From Bacillota bacterium (GTDB taxonomy: Bacteria; Bacillota; Clostridia; Oscillospirales; Ruminococcaceae): a DNA stretch of 49,337 nucleotides. The notes under the pieces are model-generated. The model was not told the DNA's origin. It was given only the letters and a program-made list of their open reading frames with translations, and searched no databases. The stretch spans positions 1-49,337 of the forward strand of contig JAKPUQ010000188.1 in NCBI GenBank assembly GCA_029572815.1. The letters run 5' to 3'. Each line of letters starts with the position of its first letter. The stretch's first letter is position 1. This document shows, piece after piece, positions 25,808 to 33,709 of this stretch. The translations under genes were made by a program, and so were the position numbers.

Positions 25808-25840
25808 AAAGGGCTGCACATTATCTGTGCAGCCCTTTTT
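25808..25840. terminator. Bidirectional terminator after the CotH gene
   Basis: AAAGGGCTGCACA (25808-25820) and TGTGCAGCCCTTT (25826-25838) pair perfectly around TTATC, with T runs on both sides. It separates the CotH gene from the convergent response-regulator operon. Confidence 0.9.
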
Positions 25841-25849
25841 CGTTTCTGT

Positions 25850-26476
25850 TCAGTTTCTTACCTCGGTGTAGTAGTACACCGCAAGCTGTGTCCTGTCACG
25901 GAGCATAAGCTTGTCCAGGAGATTGCTTATGTAGTTGCGGACCGTTCCCTCGCCAAGGAAGAGCTCTCCCGCTATCTCCTTGTTGCTGAGGCCCTTTGCC
26001 ACCAGCTCCATTATCTCCCTCTCCTTGTCGCTTATGCCGTGGGCGGCAAAGTCGAACTTGTCCTTGGGCTTCATGAGCTCGGGGAGCTTGGTGATTATCT
26101 GGTCTCCGAACACGCTCTGACCGCCCATGACGGCTTCAAGAGCGGGGACGATACCCTCGAAATCCTGTTTGAGTATATAGCCCTTGGCTCCCATGCTGAG
26201 GGCTTTTACTATGTATTCATCATCTGAGAAGGTTGTGAGGTAGAGTATCCTTGCCTCGGGGAACTCCCTCAGTATCAGCTCTCCTGCCTCAAGACCCGTC
26301 ATGCCCTCCATGCGTATATCCATGAGCATGACGTCGGGCTTGTGGGTGCGGTAGAGCTCAGGTGCCTCGGCTCCGTCAGAGCCCATGGCAGCCACGGTGA
26401 CCTTGCCTGTGCTCTCCAGAATGGTTTTCAGCGACAGAGCCACCAGCTTGTCGTCATCTATCACTACGATGTTCAT
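25850..26476 (-). CDS. NarL/LuxR-family response regulator (LiaR-like)
   Basis: 208 residues. The receiver (about 1-120) has Asp53 (VMLMDIRMEGMTG), Thr (YLTTFSD) and Lys (GYILKQD). The C-terminal LuxR-type helix-turn-helix (about 142-200) contains EREIMELVAKGLSNKEIAGEL and EGTVRNYISNLL. AGAGGAG precedes the ATG. It is the second gene after its histidine kinase. The pair faces away from an ABC exporter operon whose promoter holds an inverted repeat that suits a dimeric regulator of this type. Confidence 0.93.
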   Translation of the reverse strand: MNIVVIDDDKLVALSLKTILESTGKVTVAAMGSDGAEAPELYRTHKPDVMLMDIRMEGMTGLEAGELILREFPEARILYLTTFSDDEYIVKALSMGAKGYILKQDFEGIVPALEAVMGGQSVFGDQIITKLPELMKPKDKFDFAAHGISDKEREIMELVAKGLSNKEIAGELFLGEGTVRNYISNLLDKLMLRDRTQLAVYYYTEVRN

Positions 26477-26495
26477 AATAACTCCTCTCTGCTGT

Positions 26496-27563
26496 CTATG
26501 ATTTGGGAATGGACATGAATATCCTGAAGCCCTCGGGTGAGGGTGTGAAGCTTATCCTTCCTCCCAGAGCGGCTGCGCGGTCACGCATATTCTTGAGACC
26601 TATGCCGCTTTCCTTTATTTCTGAGCAGCTTCCGTTGTCCTCCATTACCAGCTGGCAGAAGGCGGGGTGCTCGCGGACTATTAGCTTTATGCTGTCTCCG
26701 TTTGAGTGCTTCACGGCGTTGGAGAGTCCCTCCTTGATGACGCCTATGATACACAGCTTGATATTGCCTGGCAGGTATTCGCTGACGTCGCAGTCGAAGG
26801 AGACGGTGAACTTTCCCTCCACGGACTTGAGGCTGTCCTCCACCACCTTTTTCAGGTCTATGGAGTCGTCATGGAGGTCGTGGACGCTTGCCCTTATGCT
26901 TGTCATAGCGGAGTCAAGGGTGTCACGTAGACTTTCCAGGGGCTCACGGAGCTGCTCGTCCTTATTTATTACGATGAGGGCTCCCGACTGGAGCAGGGAG
27001 CGTGTGAGCATATGCCCCACATTGTCGTGTATCTCACGGGCGATACGGTTTCGCTCCTTCATGGTAGCAAGGTGTATCTCGTTGTCCTGAGCCTCGGCGA
27101 GGAGTATATTCTGCTGAGCAAGCTGCTGGTTCTTGCCTGCCACCTCGTCGCGGAGGTCGGTGAGCTTGGTGACGGTCTGCTCCAGACCCGATACTCTTAT
27201 GTATATTATGACAGCCACCGCAGCGGCTGCAAGGGTTATCATTATCTGTCCCGCGGTGAGACTGCTGAGCTTTATGAGAGCCAGAGCCGCAGGTGCGGTG
27301 AGCCACCACTTCTTCTCCCACAGCGCGTCGTACAGGAGCAGGGGCATGGTGCAGAGAGTGACGGGGAAGGCTCCGCAGAGCAGCGAGAATCCTGCGATAA
27401 GTACAGCCGCCGCAGCGGTGCCTGTCAGCAGCTGCACCGCGGTGGAGACTGCAATTGCTGCAAGTATTATAATGACGGGAGCCGTAAAGCTGTCGGTCAT
27501 CATCAGGCTCATCAGACATATGAGCAGTATAGCCAGCTTGTCTATAAGTCGGTTCAATCTCAC
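26496..27563 (-). CDS. Sensor histidine kinase, HisKA_3/LiaS-like
   Basis: About 355 residues. The N-terminal ~120 residues hold several membrane helices with hardly any extracellular loop, like intramembrane-sensing kinases of the cell-envelope stress group. A coiled coil (about 125-165) is followed by the HisKA_3 motif ERNRIAREIHDNVGHML with His179, and an HATPase (KEGLSNAVKHS, ESGIGLKNMRDRA). The GTG at 27563 sits too close to GGTGG; a TTG at 27557 has better spacing, so the true start may be two codons later. Confidence 0.9.
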   Translation of the reverse strand: MRLNRLIDKLAILLICLMSLMMTDSFTAPVIIILAAIAVSTAVQLLTGTAAAAVLIAGFSLLCGAFPVTLCTMPLLLYDALWEKKWWLTAPAALALIKLSSLTAGQIMITLAAAAVAVIIYIRVSGLEQTVTKLTDLRDEVAGKNQQLAQQNILLAEAQDNEIHLATMKERNRIAREIHDNVGHMLTRSLLQSGALIVINKDEQLREPLESLRDTLDSAMTSIRASVHDLHDDSIDLKKVVEDSLKSVEGKFTVSFDCDVSEYLPGNIKLCIIGVIKEGLSNAVKHSNGDSIKLIVREHPAFCQLVMEDNGSCSEIKESGIGLKNMRDRAAALGGRISFTPSPEGFRIFMSIPKS

Positions 27564-27579
27564 ACCACCTTTATATGTA

Positions 27580-27611
27580 GTTGAGAGTTGAGAGTTTACA
27601 GTTTAAAGTCA
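27580..27611 (+). repeat. Short dispersed repeat (GTTGAGAGTT family)
   Basis: GTTGAGAGTTGAGAGTTTACAGTTTAAAGTCAG-like segment. A shorter relative (GTTGAGAGTTTAAAGTCAG) occurs at 31091-31109 just before a GC-rich palindrome. Both are intergenic, next to gene ends, and look like remnants of a small dispersed element. Confidence 0.5.
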
Positions 27612-27708
27612 GAACGCTCACCTCTCCGATTATTATGATTATATTTGCTCCCCGAACTCAGTTCGGGACAATACATTAATTATATCACGGCAGGGGAGTA
27701 TTTGCAAG

Positions 27709-27743
27709 TGACATTTGCAAGGATGAAAATGTGACAAATGTCA
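27709..27743 (+). promoter_or_regulatory. Inverted-repeat operator upstream of the ABC exporter
   Basis: TGACATTTG (27709-27717) and CAAATGTCA (27735-27743) are perfect inverted repeats. The right arm is also part of a 12-bp palindrome, TGACAAATGTCA (27732-27743). It lies ~50 bases upstream of a TATAAT at 27790-27795 that has no good -35 box, the pattern of an activator-dependent promoter. The LiaR-like regulator encoded next door is the likely binder. Confidence 0.6.
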
Positions 27744-27830
27744 TCTCCGAAACTGACTGGGGACACTACAAAAGGGGACTTTTCTGCGGTATAATAAGGA
27801 CAGTGAAAAACACAAAGGGAGGAATCCGAT

Positions 27831-28781
27831 ATGGAAAAGAACGTTGTTAAGATAAATGAACTGGTGAAGCGCTACGGCGACCTCATCGCACTGGACCACT
27901 TCAGTCTTGAGATAAAGGAGGGGGAGGTCTTCGGACTTCTGGGACCCAACGGCTCCGGAAAGACCACTACCATAAACTGCCTGCTGTCGCTTCTCTCATT
28001 CGACAAGGGCGATATCGAGATATTCGGAAAGAAGATGACCCCTGTCAGCTATGATATAAAGAAGGAGATAGGCGTCATCATGCAGAATGTGGCAGTCTTT
28101 GATGAGCTGACCGTATATGAGAACATCGACTACTTCTGCGGGCTCTACATTACCGACAAGGCAAAGAGAAAGCAGTGCGTGGAGGAGGCTATAAAGTTCG
28201 TGGGACTTGAGGACTTCCGCAAGTTCTATCCCAAGAAGCTGTCCGGCGGACTTCTCCGCAGACTGAATATAGCCTGCGGCATAGCCCACAAGCCAAAGCT
28301 CATAATCCTCGACGAGCCCACAGTTGCCGTTGACCCCCAGAGCCGAAACCGCATACTTGAGGGCATACAGGAGCTCAACCGAAACGGCGCCACAGTCATA
28401 TATACCTCCCACTACATGGAGGAGGTAGAGCAGATATGCACCCGCATCGCCATCATGGACAAGGGCAGAAAGGTGGCAGAGGGCACCAAGGACGAGCTGA
28501 AGCGCATGATAAAGAACACCGAGACCATCACCATAGAGATACTTGAGCTCCCCGATGACGTCCGCAGGGAGGTATCGGGACTGCCCCACGTTTATGATGT
28601 GAGCTTTGAGGACAGCAAGCTCGTCATAAGCTGCTCGGGCGGCAAGCACAACCTTACAAGAGTGCTCGATGTGCTCCAGAAGCGCGAGCTCAGCTTCGGC
28701 GGAGTATACACAGAGCTCCCCACTCTCAACGATGTATTCCTTGAGATAACGGGCAAGGCTCTCAGAGACAAGGAGGATTGA
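27831..28781 (+). CDS. ABC transporter ATP-binding protein
   Basis: 316 residues. Walker A (GLLGPNGSGKTTT), Q-loop (IMQN), signature (LSGGLLRRL), Walker B (KLIILDEPTVAVDP) and switch His (YTSHYMEE) are all present, followed by a C-terminal ~80-residue domain as in antibiotic and drug exporters of the DrrA/CcmA type. The signature has LSGGLLRR where LSGGMKRR is commoner. GGGAGG precedes the ATG. First gene of a three-gene operon with two permeases. Confidence 0.95.
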   Translation: MEKNVVKINELVKRYGDLIALDHFSLEIKEGEVFGLLGPNGSGKTTTINCLLSLLSFDKGDIEIFGKKMTPVSYDIKKEIGVIMQNVAVFDELTVYENIDYFCGLYITDKAKRKQCVEEAIKFVGLEDFRKFYPKKLSGGLLRRLNIACGIAHKPKLIILDEPTVAVDPQSRNRILEGIQELNRNGATVIYTSHYMEEVEQICTRIAIMDKGRKVAEGTKDELKRMIKNTETITIEILELPDDVRREVSGLPHVYDVSFEDSKLVISCSGGKHNLTRVLDVLQKRELSFGGVYTELPTLNDVFLEITGKALRDKED

Positions 28782-28783
28782 CA

Positions 28784-29917
28784 ATGTTCCTGCACATACT
28801 GAAATACGAGCTGAAAAACAGTATCCGCACCAAGGACCTCATAATCTGGCTCATGGTCTTTCCCATAGCTCTTGGCACCTTCTTCAAGATAGCCTTCGGA
28901 AGCGTTTACGATAAGACCGAGAAGTTCAGCGCCATACCCGTTGCGGTGGTGGAGGAGAGCGAAAATCCTGCATTCAGACAGGTGCTTGAGGGCATTGAGA
29001 GTGCCGACGAGCCTTTTCTGAAAGTCACCTACGCCGACAGGGCAAAGGCTGAGGAGCTCCTTGACAGCGGCGATGTTGAGGGCATAATAAGCTCCGCAGA
29101 CAAGCTGGGGCTGACGGTAAAGCAGAAGGGACTTTCCGAGACCATGCTGAAATCCTTCGTGGAGCAGTACACACTCCGCGAGAAGATAGCAATGGATGCA
29201 ATACAGACCTCTCCCGAAAAGGCGCAGGAGATAATCTCCTCACTTATGAGCGGTACGGTATCATCGTGTAAGGAGATACCCCTTACACAGGGCAATCCTG
29301 ATATGTACATACAGTATTTCTACAACCTCATCGCCATGGTGGCAATGTTCGGCTGTATGACGGGAATGCACATCACCATGCAGAATCAGGCAAATCTTTC
29401 CGCTCTGGGAGCAAGGAACAACTGCTCTCCCGCACCAAAGCTGGTGACTATTCTTGCCTGCCTTACGGGAAGCTTCATAATACAGACGGTTTGTATGCTG
29501 CTCTGCGTAACATTCCTTGCATTCGTGCTGAAGGTGGACTTCGGCGACAGACTGCCTCTTGTTTATCCTGCGGCGATACTTGGCGGCATAATGGGAGTAT
29601 CCTTCGGCTTCTTCGTAGGCTCTGTGAGCCACATGAGCGAGAAGGCAAAGACAGCGGTGCTCATGTCGGCATCAATGCTGCTGTGCTTCCTCAGCGGACT
29701 CATGGTGGGAGACCTTAAAGGCACTATCGCTCAGAAGGCTCCATGGTTCAACAATATAAACCCTGCTGCGGTAGTTTCCGACAGCTTCTACTGCCTCAAC
29801 ATCGACGAGGGCTACACACGCTTTATCACAAAGCTCATAACAATGGCAGTCGTAACCGTTGTATTCATAATGCTCGGCTTTATCATATCAAGGAGGAAGA
29901 AATATGCAAGTGTTTAA
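28784..29917 (+). CDS. ABC-2 type transporter permease
   Basis: 377 residues from the ATG at 28784 (AAGGAGGA 6-7 bases before). One N-terminal membrane helix (about 17-37), a ~150-residue extracellular domain, then five hydrophobic segments in the C-terminal half: the ABC-2 permease layout. It begins 2 bases after the ATPase stop and overlaps the next permease by 14 bases. The cargo is not deducible; by analogy with LiaSR/BceRS-linked exporters, a toxic peptide or envelope-active compound is plausible. Confidence 0.92.
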   Translation: MFLHILKYELKNSIRTKDLIIWLMVFPIALGTFFKIAFGSVYDKTEKFSAIPVAVVEESENPAFRQVLEGIESADEPFLKVTYADRAKAEELLDSGDVEGIISSADKLGLTVKQKGLSETMLKSFVEQYTLREKIAMDAIQTSPEKAQEIISSLMSGTVSSCKEIPLTQGNPDMYIQYFYNLIAMVAMFGCMTGMHITMQNQANLSALGARNNCSPAPKLVTILACLTGSFIIQTVCMLLCVTFLAFVLKVDFGDRLPLVYPAAILGGIMGVSFGFFVGSVSHMSEKAKTAVLMSASMLLCFLSGLMVGDLKGTIAQKAPWFNNINPAAVVSDSFYCLNIDEGYTRFITKLITMAVVTVVFIMLGFIISRRKKYASV

Positions 29918-31085
29918 GACCATGTTCAAGGTAATGAGGAGCAGGCTCCCCTCAGCCATGATATACATAATCATATTCCTTGCAATATCCGCATTTGTCA
30001 CCAGCCAGTCCACCAAGGACAACAAGTTCGAGATGAACAGGCTGAAGGTATGCGTATTCGACGAGGATGACACTCCCGAGAGCCGCGCACTTACGGAATT
30101 TATCGGAAAGCACAATGATATAGTTGAAATAGATAATAACAGGGACACTATCACCGATTCGCTGTACTACAAGACAGTGAACTATGCACTCATCATCAAC
30201 AAGGGCTATGCAGAAAGGCTTGCCGCAGGGGAAACGGCTGAGCTTTTCGGCAGCTATCACATGGACGAGAGCTATTCCGTGGTCTATATGAGCAAGATGC
30301 TCGACGAGTACACAGGCTCCGTAAAGGCATATCTTGCCATGGGAAAGAGCCTTGAGGAAGCTGTCTCCGCCACAGAGGCGGCAATGTCTCAGGAGACAGA
30401 GGTAGAGATGTTCAGGGTAGACAAGGGAGGAGACTCACACTTCAGCGTGGACTTTGCACAGTACTTCCAGTTCATGCCCCACATACTCGTCTCCGTAATT
30501 ATCAGCATAGTCAGCCTTGTTCTGGTGACCATGAACAAGAAGGACATACGCTACCGCACAAACTGTTCATGCCTGAAAAACTCAAAGTACACCTTCCAGC
30601 TCTTTTTCGGAAGCTTCCTGTTCGTACTGTTTATATGGCTCATATTCATGGTTGCGGGAACTGTCTTCAATAAGGAGATGTACACAGGCAGAGCGTGGCT
30701 TGCAGTGCTCAACAGTTTCATATTCTCTATGGTCGTAGCAGCTCTTGCGGTATTCATAGCCAGCTTCGAGCCAAAGGACAATATCCTCAACCTTATCACA
30801 CAGGTGCTGGGACTGGGAATGAGCTTCTTCTGCGGCGTATTCGTGCCCATGGAAATACTCAGCGACGGAGTCCTCTCCGCAGCGAGATTTCTTCCTGCAT
30901 ACTGGTACGTCAGGGCTAACCGCATGATAAGCGAGAAAGACGCGTTCAGCTCTGAGGGCGTTATGAAGTGTATGCTGATTGAGTGCCTGTTCATCGTGGT
31001 ACTGGTGCTCATGACGATTCTGGTGCGCAGACTGAGATACAGCAGCGCATCTATCGGCTCCGCCGTAAAAAAGGCAGCAGCCTGA
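29904..31085 (+). CDS. ABC-2 type transporter permease
   Basis: 393 residues. Same layout as the previous gene: an N-terminal helix (AMIYIIIFLAISAFVTSQS), an extracellular domain beginning KVCVFDEDDTPESRALTEFI, and C-terminal membrane helices (ILVSVIISIVSLVLVTM, FLFVLFIWLIFMVAGTVF, IFSMVVAALAVFIASF). It probably pairs with the preceding permease as a heterodimer. AAGGAGGAAG precedes the ATG. Confidence 0.92.
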   Translation: MQVFKTMFKVMRSRLPSAMIYIIIFLAISAFVTSQSTKDNKFEMNRLKVCVFDEDDTPESRALTEFIGKHNDIVEIDNNRDTITDSLYYKTVNYALIINKGYAERLAAGETAELFGSYHMDESYSVVYMSKMLDEYTGSVKAYLAMGKSLEEAVSATEAAMSQETEVEMFRVDKGGDSHFSVDFAQYFQFMPHILVSVIISIVSLVLVTMNKKDIRYRTNCSCLKNSKYTFQLFFGSFLFVLFIWLIFMVAGTVFNKEMYTGRAWLAVLNSFIFSMVVAALAVFIASFEPKDNILNLITQVLGLGMSFFCGVFVPMEILSDGVLSAARFLPAYWYVRANRMISEKDAFSSEGVMKCMLIECLFIVVLVLMTILVRRLRYSSASIGSAVKKAAA

Positions 31086-31090
31086 TGTGA

Positions 31091-31130
31091 GTTGAGAGTT
31101 TAAAGTCAGGGGCGGCGGAATGCCGCCCCT
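31091..31130. repeat. Dispersed repeat with GC-rich palindrome
   Basis: GTTGAGAGTTTAAAGTCAG followed by AGGGGCGGC (31108-31116) and GCCGCCCCT (31122-31130), a perfect 9-bp palindrome of REP/MITE style. The left part is shared with 27580-27611. Confidence 0.55.
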
Positions 31131-31134
31131 ACAA

Positions 31135-31164
31135 AAAAAGAGCGCACGATCGTGCGCTCTTTTT
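31135..31164. terminator. Bidirectional terminator between exporter and biosynthetic operon
   Basis: AAAAAGAGCGCACG (31135-31148) and CGTGCGCTCTTTTT (31151-31164) are perfectly complementary around AT. It ends both the exporter operon (plus) and the 13-gene operon (minus). Confidence 0.93.
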
Positions 31165-31199
31165 ATTCTTATAACCAAGCACTAAAAACCAAGCACTTC

Positions 31200-31895
31200 T
31201 TAAAAGCCCAGCTTTTCCCTGATAATGCCGCAGACTTCTTCCTTGTGCTGCTGATAGTAGAAGTGACCGCCCGAAAAGGGATATACCTGACAGCTGCCGC
31301 TTGTGAACCTGTTCCAGCTGTTCATATCCACGCTCTGCATAAGGGGATCCTCCTGACCGTAAAGCACGGTTATATCGCAGCCGAAGGTAACGTCCTCGGG
31401 GGAAGCGCTGTAACGCTCAGCCATGCGGACATCGGTGCAGAGGATACGGTTGAGGGTCCTCATCAGCTCCTCGTCGGGGGCGGGAGCGGCTGTGGACAGG
31501 GAGTTTGCCGAGAAATAGGAAACTATCTCCTCATCTGTGGCTTCCTCCACGTTCTCGAAGCAGTGAACGTCCTCATCGGGAGGATTTTTGCCTGAGAGGA
31601 AAATGTGCTTTGGAAGCGCCAGACCCTTTTCCTTAGCCTGCCTTACCAGCTCTGTGACCAGTACCGTACCCATGCTGTGGCCGAAAAGTGCGTAGTCCTC
31701 TCTGAGCAGCTCAGAATGCTTTTTTATGAGGTCCTCCGCGCAGCCCTGTACTGTGTCGAGGAGCGGCTCAGAGGAGCGTGTAAAGCGTCCTGAGAGCTCC
31801 ATAGGCACAACTGTCAGCTCCTTTGGCAGAAATCTCTTGAAGGAGCTGTAGCTCTTTGCGGAGCCTCCTGCATGGGGAAGAAAGAAAAGTATCAT
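31200..31895 (-). CDS. Type II thioesterase
   Basis: 231 residues, alpha/beta hydrolase of the GrsT/TEII family: N-terminal LFFLPHAGGSAKSYSSF, nucleophile Ser in ALFGHSMGTVL, a C-terminal catalytic His in FSGGHFYY and an Asp in GQEDPL. Such enzymes remove stalled or wrong acyl groups from carrier proteins in polyketide, peptide and lipid assembly. It is the last gene of the operon and begins 1 base after the ACP stop. Confidence 0.9.
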   Translation of the reverse strand: MILFFLPHAGGSAKSYSSFKRFLPKELTVVPMELSGRFTRSSEPLLDTVQGCAEDLIKKHSELLREDYALFGHSMGTVLVTELVRQAKEKGLALPKHIFLSGKNPPDEDVHCFENVEEATDEEIVSYFSANSLSTAAPAPDEELMRTLNRILCTDVRMAERYSASPEDVTFGCDITVLYGQEDPLMQSVDMNSWNRFTSGSCQVYPFSGGHFYYQQHKEEVCGIIREKLGF

Positions 31896-31896
31896 A

Positions 31897-32148
31897 TCAG
31901 TCCTCTGTGGGAGTGCCCTTTTCGTTGAGGAGGTCGAAGATCTCGCCTACCTTGCTGATGGAAGCCACCAGTGAAAGGGGAACATTGAGCTTAAAAGTCT
32001 CTGTTATCTCGGAGCCGAGACCGAAAAGTCCCAGTGAATCGAGGAAAAGATCGTCGTAAACGTCGGTGTCTCTTGTGATCTCCTCAGGAGCAACGCCTAC
32101 ATAATCGGAGATAGCCTGCTTGAATTCATCAAAATTAAGGTTATTCAT
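31897..32148 (-). CDS. Acyl carrier protein (second)
   Basis: 83 residues. The phosphopantetheine site is Ser in DLFLDSLGLFGL. Helical pattern and length are normal for an ACP. It overlaps the acyl ligase stop codon by one base, so ligase and ACP are probably partners: the ligase could load the starter acid here. It differs clearly from the ACP at 39875, which suggests two carriers with separate jobs. Confidence 0.9.
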   Translation of the reverse strand: MNNLNFDEFKQAISDYVGVAPEEITRDTDVYDDLFLDSLGLFGLGSEITETFKLNVPLSLVASISKVGEIFDLLNEKGTPTED

Positions 32149-33707
32149 TATTTATACTCCTTTTTTCTCAGGTATTTGAACTGTATCTTGCCGATGTCCT
32201 TGGGTATCTCCTCAACGGGAACTACCTTGTCGGGCACCTTGTAAGCGGAGAGCTTGCCGTCAAAGTACTTGGCAATATCGCCTCTTGTTATCCTTGCATC
32301 GCCCTTGGGCTGGATATAGGCAACTATCTGCTGACCGATAACGGGATGGGGCTCGTCTGTAACTGCTGCGGCAGCTATCAGGGGGTGAGTAAGGAGGCAA
32401 GCCTCAACTTCCTCGGCGTGGACCAGGTTTCCGCCGCGCTTGATGATACGCTTGCTTCTGCCTGCGAAACGTACTATTCCGCCGGGAAGCTTGTTTACCA
32501 GGTCGCCTGTGCAGAACCAGCGGCGTCCCTGATCGTCTGTGAGTATCTTCTCTGCGGAGAGCTCGGGATTGCCGAAGTAATCTGTGATAACGCCGTCTGT
32601 GTATACGCAGAGCTCGCCTACCTCGCCCTCGGGAACATCGTTGTGCTTCTCGTCGATGACGCGGACGTCAGTGAAGCTGAGCTTGCGGAAGTCGCTGGGG
32701 TCTGTACCTGCGTCTCTTGCAGAGTCCCATACTACCATGGTGCAGGTCTCTGATGAGCCGATAACGTTTACAACGCGGATACCCAGCTTCTCAACGAAGG
32801 TATCGGCGATCTCCTTGGGGAGAACTTCTCCTGCGAAGTAGCAGATACGGACGCTTGAAAGGTCGTACTTGTCAAAATCGGGAGTTGACAGCAGCACCTT
32901 TGCCAGAGTTGAGGTGAGCTGTATTATGTTTATCTTGTATTTCTGAACAGTCTCAAGGAATGTGATGGGGTTGAACTGGGGCTGATACATAACAGTACCG
33001 CCCTTGAGCGCCATCTGCTGACCCATGCCGAAGCCGCCCTGATGATAGAGGGTCATGCCCAGCATCATTACATCGTCAGACCTGAATTCCAGGTATGTAC
33101 CCATATCCTCCTGTGTGGACAGGAAGCCGCCCGAGGGAACGGACAGTATCTTGGGAGTGCCTGTGCTGCCTGATGTGCAGGCGAGAGACATGGTGTGGAG
33201 ATACTCGGGATCGTAGATATCGCACTCGCTGCTGCCGTACTCAGCCATGAACTTGTCGGCGGAAATATAGCAGCTGTCCTGAGGGATAACGCTGTCATCG
33301 GCAAAGCAGATGACCTTACTGAGAGCTATCTGTGAAGGAACGAGAGCGCTTACTGCGGCGATGATGTTGTTGTTCCTGTACTTCTCTGTGATGAACATAA
33401 CCTTTGATGTGGTAGCGGGAATGAGCTTTGAGAGCTCCATAGAGCCGCTCTGGGGGTCCATGGGAACAGGCTGTGCGCCTATTCTTACAGCTGACCAGAA
33501 TACCAGATACCACTCAATGCTGTTGGGCATACAGATGCCCACCTTGTCGTCCTCGCCGATGCCCATTTTTCTTAGGGCAGAGCCGAGAACGGCTGTCTTT
33601 TCCATGAACTGGCTGTATGTCAGCTCATTATCATCTATCCTCAGCACTACCTTGTCGGGAGTTTCCTGAGCAAAGCGGCTGTAGTAATCGAAAAACTTCT
33701 TTGACAT
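32148..33707 (-). CDS. Acyl-AMP/acyl-CoA ligase (ANL superfamily)
   Basis: 519 residues. The AMP-binding P-loop SLACTSGSTGTPK, the A5 region INVIGSSETC-like, the A7 motif WFCTGDL and A8 region FAGRSKRIIKRGGNLVHAEEVE, and the C-terminal Lys in KDIGKIQFKYL are visible. It activates a carboxylic acid as adenylate and transfers it to CoA or directly to the adjacent ACP. The acid is unknown. It starts 2 bases before the hydrolase gene ends on the minus strand. Confidence 0.92.
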   Translation of the reverse strand: MSKKFFDYYSRFAQETPDKVVLRIDDNELTYSQFMEKTAVLGSALRKMGIGEDDKVGICMPNSIEWYLVFWSAVRIGAQPVPMDPQSGSMELSKLIPATTSKVMFITEKYRNNNIIAAVSALVPSQIALSKVICFADDSVIPQDSCYISADKFMAEYGSSECDIYDPEYLHTMSLACTSGSTGTPKILSVPSGGFLSTQEDMGTYLEFRSDDVMMLGMTLYHQGGFGMGQQMALKGGTVMYQPQFNPITFLETVQKYKINIIQLTSTLAKVLLSTPDFDKYDLSSVRICYFAGEVLPKEIADTFVEKLGIRVVNVIGSSETCTMVVWDSARDAGTDPSDFRKLSFTDVRVIDEKHNDVPEGEVGELCVYTDGVITDYFGNPELSAEKILTDDQGRRWFCTGDLVNKLPGGIVRFAGRSKRIIKRGGNLVHAEEVEACLLTHPLIAAAAVTDEPHPVIGQQIVAYIQPKGDARITRGDIAKYFDGKLSAYKVPDKVVPVEEIPKDIGKIQFKYLRKKEYK

Positions 33708-33709
33708 TC

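Noticed and set aside
28595..28795. Minus-strand ORFs over the ABC operon
   Set aside because: All three plus-strand genes have full ABC motifs, ribosome sites and tight spacing.
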